A stretch of 64,000 nucleotides of DNA from the NCBI GenBank assembly GCA_904418845.1, contig CAJFQC010000009.1:16741-80740 (forward strand), given 5' to 3'. Below, one piece after another: positions 1 to 9,773 of the stretch (its first letter is position 1; the number at the start of each line of letters is the position of its first letter). The notes under the pieces were generated by a model. The model was not told the DNA's origin and searched no databases. It saw only the letters and a program-made list of their open reading frames with translations. The stretch comes from an uncultured Ruminococcus sp. Lineage in GTDB: Bacteria; Bacillota; Clostridia; Lachnospirales; Lachnospiraceae. The translations under genes and the position numbers were made by a program.

Positions 1-1
1 T

Positions 2-775
2 CAGGTAGATGAGATCAAGCTTGTATACAGCCACATTGACCGAATCATCACAGGTTCCGCGGTTCCTGTGAAGGGAAGACTGAACCTGGCGGCGGGCAGC
101 GAGCTGAGAGCGGAGTATTTCCTGCAAAGAAGAGAGATGGGCCTGATCAATATAGGCGGAGACGGAATCGTGACGGTTGACGGACGTGTGTATGAGATCA
201 ACGCGCGCGACGGAATGTATATCGGGCGTGGGGCGAAGGATATTTCCTTTGAAAGCAAGGATGCCGCAGATCCGGCGAAGTTCTACCTGAACAGCTGTCC
301 GGCGCACACAGAATACCCGACTGTGCATATCAAGCCTGAGGGCGAGCCGGGGGAAGGCGTTGTTATAGTAAAGGAGGAGAACAAAGTGGAGATGGGAACG
401 CTTGAGGACTCCAACCACAGAGTGATCAACAAATACATCGTTACAGGACAGGTTCAGAGCTGCCAGCTTGCAATGGGACTGACAAAGCTTCTTCCGGGAA
501 GCGTGTGGAATACAATGCCCGCACATACACACGACAGACGGATGGAGGTATATCTGTACTTTGACATGGAGGATGACGCATTTGTTATGCATTATATGGG
601 CGAGCCGCAGGAGACGCGCCATATTGTCATGCGTAATCAGGAGGCAGTCATTTCACCGAGCTGGTCCATTCATTCAGGCTGCGGTTCCAGAGCATATACA
701 TTTATCTGGGGAATGTGCGGCGAGAATCAGGACTATGGCGATATGGACAATATTGATAACAAGGATCTGAGGTAA
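2..775 (+). CDS. kduI: 5-dehydro-4-deoxy-D-glucuronate isomerase (KduI), 5' end truncated by window edge
   Basis: Frame 2 is open from base 2 ([29 protein letters not shown]...) to the stop at 775; KduI-like sequence followed by kduD-like, eda and kdgK genes. Confidence 0.9.
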   Translation, partial: QVDEIKLVYSHIDRIITGSAVPVKGRLNLAAGSELRAEYFLQRREMGLINIGGDGIVTVDGRVYEINARDGMYIGRGAKDISFESKDAADPAKFYLNSCPAHTEYPTVHIKPEGEPGEGVVIVKEENKVEMGTLEDSNHRVINKYIVTGQVQSCQLAMGLTKLLPGSVWNTMPAHTHDRRMEVYLYFDMEDDAFVMHYMGEPQETRHIVMRNQEAVISPSWSIHSGCGSRAYTFIWGMCGENQDYGDMDNIDNKDLR

Positions 776-804
776 CAGCGATAATCAAAAAAGGAGGGAA
801 AGAA

Positions 805-1596
805 ATGGTAAACTTTTCATTGGAAAAGAAAATTGCGCTTGTAACAGGCGCGTCTTATGGAATCGGTTTTGGTATTGCGTCCGCTTACGCAGAGGCGGGA
901 GCAACGATCTGTTTTAATGATATCAGTCAGGAGAAGGTCGATATGGGACTTGCTTCTTACAAAGAAGCTGGCATTGAGGCGCACGGGTATGTGTGCGATG
1001 TGACAGACGAAGCGCAGGTAAAGGCAATGGTGGCAAAGATCAATGAGGAAGTCGGAGTGATTGACATTCTTGTGAATAACGCGGGTATTATCATGAGAAA
1101 ACCGATGCTTGAGATGGAAGCAGATGAGTTCCGCAAAGTGATCGACGTTGACCTGAATGCTCCGTTTATCGTTTCCAAGGCTGTAATTCCGGGAATGATT
1201 GAGAAGGGGCATGGAAAGATCATCAATATCTGTTCCATGATGAGCGAGCTGGGACGCGAGACTGTATCCGCGTACGCGGCGGCAAAGGGCGGACTTAAGA
1301 TGCTCACAAGAAATATCTGCTCCGAGTACGGCGAGTACAATATCCAGTGCAACGGCATCGGGCCGGGATATATCGCGACACCTCAGACAGCTCCGCTCCG
1401 TGAGCGTCAGGCTGACGGAAGCAGACACCCATTTGATCAGTTCATCGTGTCTAAGACACCGGCCGCAAGATGGGGGAATCCCGAGGATCTTCAGGGACCG
1501 GCAGTGTTCCTTGCTTCTGATGCTTCCGATTTTGTGAACGGACACATTCTGTATGTGGACGGAGGCATTCTTGCTTATATCGGCAAACAGCCGTAG
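805..1596 (+). CDS. kduD: SDR-family oxidoreductase, gluconate 5-dehydrogenase / 2-deoxy-D-gluconate 3-dehydrogenase type (KduD-like)
   Basis: TGASYGIG cofactor motif, NNAG, YAAAKGG active site; RBS aaggaggg upstream; between kduI and eda. Confidence 0.85.
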   Translation: MVNFSLEKKIALVTGASYGIGFGIASAYAEAGATICFNDISQEKVDMGLASYKEAGIEAHGYVCDVTDEAQVKAMVAKINEEVGVIDILVNNAGIIMRKPMLEMEADEFRKVIDVDLNAPFIVSKAVIPGMIEKGHGKIINICSMMSELGRETVSAYAAAKGGLKMLTRNICSEYGEYNIQCNGIGPGYIATPQTAPLRERQADGSRHPFDQFIVSKTPAARWGNPEDLQGPAVFLASDASDFVNGHILYVDGGILAYIGKQP

Positions 1597-1606
1597 AGGA
1601 AGAAAA

Positions 1607-1643
1607 GCAGACACGTTCGGCAGATGAGCGTGTCTGCTTTTAT
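1607..1643 (+). terminator. Rho-independent terminator after kduD-like gene
   Basis: aaagcagacacg ... cgtgtctgctttt stem-loop followed by Ts. Confidence 0.75.
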
Positions 1644-1769
1644 GCAGTATTCTGGAACCGGCTGCCCTGTAAATACCCTGAACACGAAACAGGCCGCGCA
1701 TTATACTCACAAATAAGATACTGCACATCGAAAACATGATTTCATATTGTGAAACAAAGGAGAATGAAA

Positions 1770-2411
1770 ATGAATGAAGTATTAAAGCAGATTGAAGAGA
1801 TAGGGATCGTTCCTGTCGTTGTCCTCGATGACGCGAAAGACGCAGAACCTTTAGCCAGGGCTCTCTGCGAGGGCGGGCTTCCCTGTGCTGAGGTGACGTT
1901 CCGCACAGACGCGGCAGAGGAATCTATCCGTATCATGTCTGAGAAGTTCCCGGACATGCTCGTAGGAGCGGGAACAGTGCTGACAACAGAACAGGTGGAC
2001 CGCGCGGCGGCAGCCGGAGCGAAATTTATCGTAAGCCCGGGCCTTAATCCGAAGATCGTAAAATACTGTGCTGAAAAGGAAATTCTCATCACACCGGGAT
2101 GTGCGAATCCAAGCGACATAGAGCAGGCGATCGAGAACGGGCTTGGAGCCGTAAAGTTTTTCCCGGCAGAGCAGGCAGGCGGTCTGGCATACATTAAAGC
2201 GATCGCGGCACCGTACGTAGGGATAAAGTTCATGCCGACAGGCGGTATCAACCCGAAGAATGTAAAAGAGTATCTTGCATATGACAGGATCCTTGCCTGC
2301 GGCGGAAGCTGGATGGTAAAGGGCGACCTTGTCAAGGCGGGAGCATTTGACAAGATCAAAGAACTTGTAAAAGAAGCAGTAGAGATCGTAAAAGAAAGCA
2401 GAGGTAAATAA
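1770..2411 (+). CDS. eda: 2-dehydro-3-deoxyphosphogluconate (KDPG) aldolase
   Basis: MNEVLKQIEEIGIVPVVVLDDAKDAEPLARAL...VGAGTVLTTEQV...FFPAEQAGG; ATG at 1770 has an upstream aaaggag. Confidence 0.9.
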   Translation: MNEVLKQIEEIGIVPVVVLDDAKDAEPLARALCEGGLPCAEVTFRTDAAEESIRIMSEKFPDMLVGAGTVLTTEQVDRAAAAGAKFIVSPGLNPKIVKYCAEKEILITPGCANPSDIEQAIENGLGAVKFFPAEQAGGLAYIKAIAAPYVGIKFMPTGGINPKNVKEYLAYDRILACGGSWMVKGDLVKAGAFDKIKELVKEAVEIVKESRGK

Positions 2412-2413
2412 GA

Positions 2414-3439
2414 ATGACAAAGAAAGTAATCACATTTGGTGAAATCATGTTAAGGCTTGCTCCCGAGGGATATTATCGTTTCGTACAGGCGGATACCTTT
2501 GGCGCTACATACGGCGGAGGAGAGGCAAATGTGGCTGTCTCCCTCGCAAACTACGGATTTGACGCAAAGTTTGTGACAAAGCTTCCGAAGCATGAGATCG
2601 GACAGGCTGCTGTCAACTCTTTAAGAAAATACGGAGTAGACACATCTTACATCGTGCGCGGCGGCGACAGAGTAGGCATTTACTTCCTTGAGAAAGGCGC
2701 TTCCCAGCGTCCTTCAAAAGTTATCTACGACCGTGCGGGGTCTTCCATCGCGACAGCTTCGGCGGAAGATTTCAACTGGAAAGAAATCTTCGGCGGAGCT
2801 CAGTGGTTCCACTTCACAGGCATCACACCGGCGCTCAATGACGAAGTAGCGGCTATCTGTCTTGAGGCATGTAAGGCGGCTAAAGAAGCAGGTGTTACGA
2901 TCTCCTGTGACCTTAACTACAGAAACAAACTGTGGTCCAAAGAAAAAGCCGGACAGGTAATGGGTGAACTGTGTCAGTATGTTGATGTATGCATTGCTAA
3001 TGAGGAGGATGCTTCCGACGTATTCGGCATCAAAGCCGCAGATACAGATGTAACGAAGGGAGAAGTAAACCACGAAGGTTACAAAGACGTTGCAAAACAG
3101 CTTGCAGACAGGTTCGGTTTCTCTAAGGTCGCCATCACACTGCGAGAGTCTATATCAGCAAACGATAACAAGTGGTCCGCCATGCTCTATGACGGAACGG
3201 ACTACTGCTTCAGTAAGAAGTATGCAATGCGTATCGTTGACCGTGTGGGCGGCGGCGACAGCTTCGGCGGCGGTCTGATCTGCGCGTGCCTTAACGGGTA
3301 TGATTCTCAGGCGGCGATCGAATTCGCGGTTGCGGCTTCCTGCCTGAAACACTCTATCGAGGGAGATTTCAACATGGTATCCATGGATGAAGTTCTCAAA
3401 CTGGCCGGCGGAGATGCTTCCGGACGTGTCCAGAGATAA
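2414..3439 (+). CDS. kdgK: 2-keto-3-deoxygluconate kinase, PfkB family
   Basis: PfkB-type N-terminus (ITFGEIMLRLAPEG) and the GGGDSFGGG PfkB signature. Confidence 0.88.
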   Translation: MTKKVITFGEIMLRLAPEGYYRFVQADTFGATYGGGEANVAVSLANYGFDAKFVTKLPKHEIGQAAVNSLRKYGVDTSYIVRGGDRVGIYFLEKGASQRPSKVIYDRAGSSIATASAEDFNWKEIFGGAQWFHFTGITPALNDEVAAICLEACKAAKEAGVTISCDLNYRNKLWSKEKAGQVMGELCQYVDVCIANEEDASDVFGIKAADTDVTKGEVNHEGYKDVAKQLADRFGFSKVAITLRESISANDNKWSAMLYDGTDYCFSKKYAMRIVDRVGGGDSFGGGLICACLNGYDSQAAIEFAVAASCLKHSIEGDFNMVSMDEVLKLAGGDASGRVQR

Positions 3440-3473
3440 TCTTGACGACGTGAAATTTATATAAACCCATCCT

Positions 3474-3513
3474 TTGCGGGGATGCTGTCTATCATGCAGT
3501 ATCCCCGCTTTTA
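3474..3513 (+). terminator. Terminator after kdgK
   Basis: gcggggatgctg / cagtatccccgc stem followed by tttt. Confidence 0.7.
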
Positions 3514-4493
3514 GTGTGTCCGCGGCGCGCGCCCAGACTGTCAGAAAAGACAGACTTTGTAATAAGCTTCCGGTACTGTGAAGGAGTCGTGTTTATTATC
3601 TGCATAAACACTTTTGAGTAGCGCTGCGAGTCATTGAAACCGACGCGGAGCGCAATATCAGTGAGGGAAAGGCTGCTGTCCGCCATAAGCTCTATCGAAC
3701 GGTTGATCCGGTAAATATTGATATAGCTGGAGAGTGAAAGCCCCATATAGGTTTTAAACAGTCCGCGCAGGTATCGGTCCGATACATGAAGCTGTCGGGC
3801 GATATCTTCCTGCATGATTTTCTCCGCATACCGTTCCCTGATATAATTCAGTGTATAAGCCATATAGCTGTTCTGACGCTGCGGAAATGAAAAGATTCGG
3901 TCCGATCTGCTTTTGTCAAGTATGTGCAGCATCAGGTGGATGAGGGCGATATTTATATTGGCGGCAGAGAACAGGCTGTCCGACGAAGAATAAAGACTTA
4001 TAAGTCTGTCAAGCATCCCGTCGATCGTGTTGTCTGACAAAAAATAATAATAAGAATGCGAACTGAACAAAATGGCATGCAGCAATGTAACCGGCTGTAT
4101 TCCGTTGTCCTCCAGCACAATTTTTGAGAATAGTTCCGGATTGAAATGGACATGCTGAAATGAGCAGCCTGATTCTTTATTTAAATAAAGAGAATGAACG
4201 ACGTCAGGAAGAATCATTATAAAGTCGTTCTGTCTGCAATGCACGGTCTCTGAACGGATATCCATATAACATTCTCCGGACAGGATACGGTATATTTCTA
4301 CTGTGGAGTGCATGTGGCGGGGAAAAGTATATCCCGCGCTGCGGGACTCCGTGAGAGCGCCTGATAAAATAGAGTCGGAAAGGGGCATGATAACAGACGC
4401 TTTATCCTGTATAATATCTGTGCTGCTGCGCAGACGATTATCTTTCAAATGTCCTTCCTCCTTTTTTATTCGTATATAAGCATACAGAGCCAT
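3492..4493 (-). CDS. AraC-family transcriptional regulator
   Basis: N-terminal cupin-like region and C-terminal double HTH (EDIARQLHVSDRYLRGLFKTYMGLSLSSYIN...DIALRVGFNDSQRYSKVF). Confidence 0.88.
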   Translation of the reverse strand: MALYAYIRIKKEEGHLKDNRLRSSTDIIQDKASVIMPLSDSILSGALTESRSAGYTFPRHMHSTVEIYRILSGECYMDIRSETVHCRQNDFIMILPDVVHSLYLNKESGCSFQHVHFNPELFSKIVLEDNGIQPVTLLHAILFSSHSYYYFLSDNTIDGMLDRLISLYSSSDSLFSAANINIALIHLMLHILDKSRSDRIFSFPQRQNSYMAYTLNYIRERYAEKIMQEDIARQLHVSDRYLRGLFKTYMGLSLSSYINIYRINRSIELMADSSLSLTDIALRVGFNDSQRYSKVFMQIINTTPSQYRKLITKSVFSDSLGARRGHTKSGDTA

Positions 4494-4748
4494 ACTTTTT
4501 ATTTTTCATAATAAGCCACTCCTTTCCCTTTATGAACTATTCACATAATAACACAAAATCAGATGCCTGGAGACAAATAATTAAAAAAATAATTTGTCTT
4601 TGACGCTGTGTTCCTATGAGTTCCGAATATGACAAATATACACATGAAAACCTACGAAAGAACCAAGAAAGTAAATGGCAGGACTGATATAATTTTTCCA
4701 TAGCAGGCATCTGATAAAGAGGATGCTCTGCCGGGAGGAATACAGACT

Positions 4749-5489
4749 GTGAAAAGACGAAAAATATGTCTGATTATTATTTCGGGGATTATCTTCGCGG
4801 CTGCGGCAGCCGTGGCTGCAAAGGCAGTTTTCGAAAGGGCGGCCGGGCCGGATATTGTCATAGACGGGAAGAGAGTCAGCAAAGAAGAATATCTTATCTG
4901 TATGAAGTCAGTGGAGTATGATACGAAAATTCAGATACAGCAGGAGTACGGGGCCGGTTACGATGAAAAGTTCTGGACTCGGCAATACGGCGGCAGCGCC
5001 GGATACGAAATCCTGGCTGAGAACACAATAGAAAGACTGAAGCACATTCATGCAGTATATGACATTGCCAGGCAAAATGGTGATGTCGGCGACTCCGGCT
5101 ATGAAGCGATCAAGAAGCGCTGGGAATCTGAGAATGCCCGACGCAGTGAAAAAACCGGGAGCGGAGAAGTGATCTACGGCCTCAAAGAGTATACGTTTGA
5201 CCTGTATCTCCAGTATGAGATGAGCACCCTGAAAGAGACGTACTGCAATGACCAGTCGCGGGAAGGCATGGATCTTACGGAGGAAGAAGTACTTGAGCAC
5301 TATAACAGACGTGACTGGATATTTGGGGAGGACGCGGAGAAGGCGGACCTTGATACGGCAAGGATTGCAGTGGAGAGGGAGCTGCGTGAGCAGAAGTATG
5401 ACCATATAGTCAGACAGCGTGCGGAGAATTCTAAAGTGGACGGAGACATGGAGTCAGTGTCCGAATTCACTTTGAAGAATATACAGTAA
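4749..5489 (+). CDS. Membrane-anchored extracytoplasmic protein, SurA/PrsA N-terminal-like (possible chaperone for the downstream protein)
   Basis: GTG start with gggagga RBS, N-terminal TM/signal anchor, helical region ISKEEYL..., no obvious PPIase domain; ends 20 bp before the beta-helix gene. Confidence 0.55.
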   Translation: MKRRKICLIIISGIIFAAAAAVAAKAVFERAAGPDIVIDGKRVSKEEYLICMKSVEYDTKIQIQQEYGAGYDEKFWTRQYGGSAGYEILAENTIERLKHIHAVYDIARQNGDVGDSGYEAIKKRWESENARRSEKTGSGEVIYGLKEYTFDLYLQYEMSTLKETYCNDQSREGMDLTEEEVLEHYNRRDWIFGEDAEKADLDTARIAVERELREQKYDHIVRQRAENSKVDGDMESVSEFTLKNIQ

Positions 5490-5509
5490 AAGCAAAGGAG
5501 AGAAGAGCT

Positions 5510-8500
5510 ATGAAAAAGAGATGGATAGGAGGAATTATGGCCCTGGTTCTTGCCGGCACGTCGGCTTTCTCGCTGATGCCCGCATATACGGCGCAGGCGG
5601 AACCGCAAAGAGCGTCCGGGACGACTTATTACGTCGACTCTAATGGCGGAAACGACGGGAACAACGGGACTTCTGAGAGTCAGGCATTTAAGACGCTTGG
5701 AAAGATAAACAGCCTGGATCTGGGGCCTGGAGACCAGGTACTGCTCAAGAAAGGTTCGGTCTTTGAGAGCCAGTGGCTCCATGTACAGGGAAGCGGAAGC
5801 GAGGGGAATCCGATTATAATCTCTACCTACGGCGAGGGAGACAGACCAAAGATTAATACGAACGGCCAGGGGCAGTGGGAGCAGAATTACGGAAAGCCTC
5901 TGGATAATGCGAACCACAGGTGGAACGGCACAGTGTCATCTGCAATTCTTCTCAAAGATGTGGAATACATCGAGATAAGAGGTCTGGAACTTACAAACGA
6001 CCGGGACGCGGCAGGCAATCCGTCTGCTGAAACAGCCAAAAAGTATAATGCTGCGGACTGCATGGACAGAACCGGCGTCGCCGGGGTCGCAAAGGATAAA
6101 GGAACGCTGGAACACATTGTGCTGGATGATTTATACATACATGATGTGGACGGCAACGTGTATAATAAGCATATGGCGAACGGCGGCATTTACTTTATTA
6201 TTGAGAAACCGACGGATGACGCTTCTGCGGAAATACCGAGATATGAAGACCTGGCAATCAGAAACTGCCGTCTGGATACAGTGAACCGCTGGGGAATTGC
6301 GGTGGGATATACCTATAACTGGGATAAATTTCAGTCTGCTGAGATAAGCGACAGTGTGGTAAAGACATATGGCTCGTCAGATGTTGTGATAGAGAACAAC
6401 TATCTGAACAATGTGGGCGGAGACGCAATCACAACGATGTATCTGGACAGGCCGCTTATACAGTACAATGTGTCAGAAAACGCTGCGGCGCAGATCAGTT
6501 TTGACCATTATACGGAACGGCAGCCGGTACTGAACAATCAAGGGAAGCCCACTGGCCGTTATCAGGATGTCTCAGCAGGAAGAGTTGCGGCAGGTATCTG
6601 GCCGTGGAAGTGCAAGGATCCTGTGTTCCAGTACAATGAGTGCTTCAGAACCCTGAACGCTTCGAATGGAAACGGCGACGGACAGCCATGGGATGCAGAT
6701 TATGGCGACGGCACGAACTACCAGTATAATTATAGTCATGGGAACACAGCAAGCACAATCATGTTCTGCGGAGTAGATTCTGTGAACACTACATTCCGTT
6801 ACAATATCAGCCAGAATGAGGATATGGGGCCCCTGGATCCGGCTGGGAACTCGGGCTATACCCATGTGTATAATAATACGTTCTATATCAAAGAAGGCCT
6901 GACGCATATATGGAGCACCCTGCATTCAAACAACGGTCCGGTGAAGATAGAGAACAATATTTTCTACTTCGCAGGAAATTCACCGGTACATGTGACAAAC
7001 TGGAATCCGAGCGGTAACAAGACTTATGATAACAACCTGTACTATAATGTGACGAATGTTCCTGCTCAGGATCAAAATGCAGTGAAGGTGGATATAGGAG
7101 AACCGCTGTTTGAAAATGCAGGGACAGGACCCACGGGAGCGGCAGCGGACAAGATGGCCAGAAAGCATGAAGATCCGAACCAGTCGACAGAGTTTGACGG
7201 CTATAAACTCGCAGAGGGCTCCAGGGCAGTCAATGCGGGAAAGATTATTACAGATGAAAACGGATATGCGATTGAGAAAGACTTCTTTGGAAATCAGATT
7301 ACTGCGGTGCCGGAGATAGGAGCGGCGGAGAGTACTTCGGCGATATCCCTTGTCCTGCGGTCGGACGAATATACAATTACAGATAAAACAATCAGCGATA
7401 TCCCTAAGTACACGACACTGGAGAAATTTCTTAAGAACGTGGTTTTCGATAACGGCGTGACAGTGACAGTCAGGGATGGGGCGGACATACTCGACAGCGC
7501 GGATATCATAAAAGGCGGCGTGACAGTGACACTTTCCTATGAGGGAATGAGTGATGTGACATATACAGTCGAGCCGAGTGCGGACAAAGAACTGAAGTCT
7601 GCATACTATGAGGTCAAGGACGCTGTAATCAGGGTTCCCTATACGGCAGCGAATCCGACGACAGCAAGTCAGCTAAAGCAGAACCTCACAGTAAGCGACA
7701 CTGCGACAATATCCGTCTTAAACGGAGGCAGCGAGCTTGCGGACGCAGAACCTGTGTCGGCGGGAATGACAGTGCGCATCACGGCAGAGAACGGGGATGT
7801 AAATGACTTTACAATTGAGGAGAAGAACGAGTATAACTGGGTGGCCGACTATACGGGACCGCACAATGGATCTGCCGGAGTACAGGGCAACGTCTGGTTC
7901 GCGCAGCAGCGAAACTCATCCGGAGGAGAGTGGGAGAATCTTACGGAGAGAGATAAGGGAGGCTGGCCAAACTGGGTAGTAGGGAGCTCATGGCCGGTGG
8001 GCGTAGACAGCCCTGTCGAACCGCCCATTGGAGCGGACAAAGACGGTCTGATCGGCTCTCCCGACGGCACGGACGCGGCGATGGTATTTCGGGCGCCCAA
8101 GGACGGATATGTATCATTTTCCATAAAAGACGATGAACCTTATTTCCGACATACTAACAATGGTGGAGACAGAGTGGTTACTCTGATGATTATGAAAAAC
8201 GAGGAAATCATTGATTCGGTTGAATTAAACAATTTAGATGTTAACGTACCGGCAACCGGATGGATCAACGGTAAGGCGGGCTTTGGCGGCATTCTTGTAA
8301 AAAGGGGAGACTTTATCAGAGTGGCCACTGTTTCTACGGGAAATACAGCTCAAAATACAATCCACATTACTCCGGAGATCAGCTACATGGATCAGGAAGT
8401 GGCGGACGAAGAGGCGCCGGATATACCGCAGGCAGTCAGAAGCGTGGAAGTGTCGGAGGCGGGCGCCAGGATTGCCTGGGCGGGAGCTTTGGACAATGTG

Positions 8501-9580
8501 GCAGTCGTGGGATACAACATCTATGTAGACGGCGTAAAAGTAAATACAACGCCTGTCACAGAGACAGAGTATGTGCTGTCAGGGCTGACAGGAAGCACGA
8601 AATATACTGTCACAGTGAAAGCGGTAGATGCGGCGGGAAATGAATCCGAGGCATCTGAAACCGTGGAATTCACTACGGACGCGCCCGCGCCGGACACAAC
8701 GGCTCCAAGCGCTCCTACGGACGTGAAAGTAACGGACATAACAGAGAACAGCGCGGCGGTAACATGGACAGAATCGAAAGACGATACCGGAGTCGCGGGG
8801 TACAATGTGTTCGTAAACGGAGAACTGAAAAACGCAGCAATGAAGAGAACGGCCGGACTTGTCACAGATACCCGGTATGTGCTGTCGGGACTTGCGGCAG
8901 ACACGGTATATGAAGTGGAGATACAGGCTGTGGACCAAGCGGGAAACACATCGGCTTTATCGGCTGCTGTTACGTTTGCTACACAGAGCGCTCCTGTTCA
9001 GGGAACAGTAAACAAAGACAATCTGAAGGCGAACATGGACAGAGCCGAAGCGCTGCTTGCGATGACTGCCACATACACTGCAGAGTCTCTGGCAGTTCTT
9101 CAGAATGCGTATGACGCGGCCCTGGCGGCATATAACGATGCAGGCGCCTCACAGGCGCTGATAGACGAAAGAAATACAGCCCTTATGAATGCGATAAACG
9201 CTCTTGCAGAGGCAGAGCCCGGAAGCGGCGGGAATGGACAGACCGGAGGCAATGGACAGACGGGTGGAAACGGACAGACAGGCGGGAATGGACAGACGGG
9301 TGGAAACGGACAGACCGGAGGCAATGGACAGACGGGTGGAAACGGACAGACCGGAGGCAATGGACAGACCGGAGGCAATGGACAGACCGGAGGCAATGGA
9401 CAGACTGATGGAACGGGAACCCAGACCAGCGGGAACACTACAGGAAGCGCAGATGCGAAGAGTGCAAACAGAGCGCCGATTACAGGAGATACAGCGAATC
9501 TGGCAGGAAGCATAGCTGTTCTGGCCGCATCATGTGCCGCGGCTATTTCCGCGGCTCTGATAAGGAGAAGAAGACATTAG
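5510..9580 (+). CDS. Large secreted multidomain surface protein: right-handed parallel beta-helix, two FN3 domains, FIVAR-like module, Gly-rich repeats, C-terminal sortase-like anchor
   Basis: Signal peptide; TTYYVDSNGGNDGNNGTSESQAFKTLGKIN typical of secreted beta-helix proteins; two FN3-like repeats (DNVAVVGYNIYVDG / DDTGVAGYNVFVNG); (GGNGQT)10; C-terminus APITGD-TM-RRRRH. Confidence 0.8.
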   Translation: MKKRWIGGIMALVLAGTSAFSLMPAYTAQAEPQRASGTTYYVDSNGGNDGNNGTSESQAFKTLGKINSLDLGPGDQVLLKKGSVFESQWLHVQGSGSEGNPIIISTYGEGDRPKINTNGQGQWEQNYGKPLDNANHRWNGTVSSAILLKDVEYIEIRGLELTNDRDAAGNPSAETAKKYNAADCMDRTGVAGVAKDKGTLEHIVLDDLYIHDVDGNVYNKHMANGGIYFIIEKPTDDASAEIPRYEDLAIRNCRLDTVNRWGIAVGYTYNWDKFQSAEISDSVVKTYGSSDVVIENNYLNNVGGDAITTMYLDRPLIQYNVSENAAAQISFDHYTERQPVLNNQGKPTGRYQDVSAGRVAAGIWPWKCKDPVFQYNECFRTLNASNGNGDGQPWDADYGDGTNYQYNYSHGNTASTIMFCGVDSVNTTFRYNISQNEDMGPLDPAGNSGYTHVYNNTFYIKEGLTHIWSTLHSNNGPVKIENNIFYFAGNSPVHVTNWNPSGNKTYDNNLYYNVTNVPAQDQNAVKVDIGEPLFENAGTGPTGAAADKMARKHEDPNQSTEFDGYKLAEGSRAVNAGKIITDENGYAIEKDFFGNQITAVPEIGAAESTSAISLVLRSDEYTITDKTISDIPKYTTLEKFLKNVVFDNGVTVTVRDGADILDSADIIKGGVTVTLSYEGMSDVTYTVEPSADKELKSAYYEVKDAVIRVPYTAANPTTASQLKQNLTVSDTATISVLNGGSELADAEPVSAGMTVRITAENGDVNDFTIEEKNEYNWVADYTGPHNGSAGVQGNVWFAQQRNSSGGEWENLTERDKGGWPNWVVGSSWPVGVDSPVEPPIGADKDGLIGSPDGTDAAMVFRAPKDGYVSFSIKDDEPYFRHTNNGGDRVVTLMIMKNEEIIDSVELNNLDVNVPATGWINGKAGFGGILVKRGDFIRVATVSTGNTAQNTIHITPEISYMDQEVADEEAPDIPQAVRSVEVSEAGARIAWAGALDNVAVVGYNIYVDGVKVNTTPVTETEYVLSGLTGSTKYTVTVKAVDAAGNESEASETVEFTTDAPAPDTTAPSAPTDVKVTDITENSAAVTWTESKDDTGVAGYNVFVNGELKNAAMKRTAGLVTDTRYVLSGLAADTVYEVEIQAVDQAGNTSALSAAVTFATQSAPVQGTVNKDNLKANMDRAEALLAMTATYTAESLAVLQNAYDAALAAYNDAGASQALIDERNTALMNAINALAEAEPGSGGNGQTGGNGQTGGNGQTGGNGQTGGNGQTGGNGQTGGNGQTGGNGQTGGNGQTGGNGQTDGTGTQTSGNTTGSADAKSANRAPITGDTANLAGSIAVLAASCAAAISAALIRRRRH
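9228..9407 (+). repeat. Ten tandem copies of an 18-bp unit encoding GGNGQT
   Basis: Direct count of codon units from GGC at 9228 to ACT at 9407. Confidence 0.97.
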
Positions 9581-9595
9581 GCATTGAGAATACTG

Positions 9596-9625
9596 AAAAA
9601 CTCCCGTTGTTATGTGGGAGTTTTT
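9596..9625 (+). terminator. Terminator after beta-helix gene
   Basis: aaaaactccc gttgttatgt gggagttttt. Confidence 0.85.
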
Positions 9626-9773
9626 CGTTTCTAAAGCTGCCGGTCATATTTAGTGCCTTTTGCGGGACAAAAGACCTGCGGCGGGGTTGTGCTCGTCCGG
9701 CTCCTGTGGTAAGATTTATCTAACAGTTCATATTCCAGTCGGAATGAGGGTGAGGCTTTGCGGAGGGTATGCC

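Noticed and set aside
817-1737. 306-aa minus-strand ORF opposite the kduD-like gene
   Set aside because: Lies fully antisense to a well-supported gene; composition rich in R/H/S/C typical of shadow ORFs.
9228-9407. Possible CRISPR array because of regular repeats
   Set aside because: 18-bp contiguous coding repeats without spacers, in frame within a surface protein.
9100-9513. Minus-strand ORF with repeated VCPLPP / VCPFPP units
   Set aside because: It is just the reverse reading of the GGNGQT tandem repeat.
9204-9515. Plus-strand ORF with repeated MDRPEA / METDRQ units
   Set aside because: Alternate frame of the same minisatellite, fully inside the beta-helix gene.
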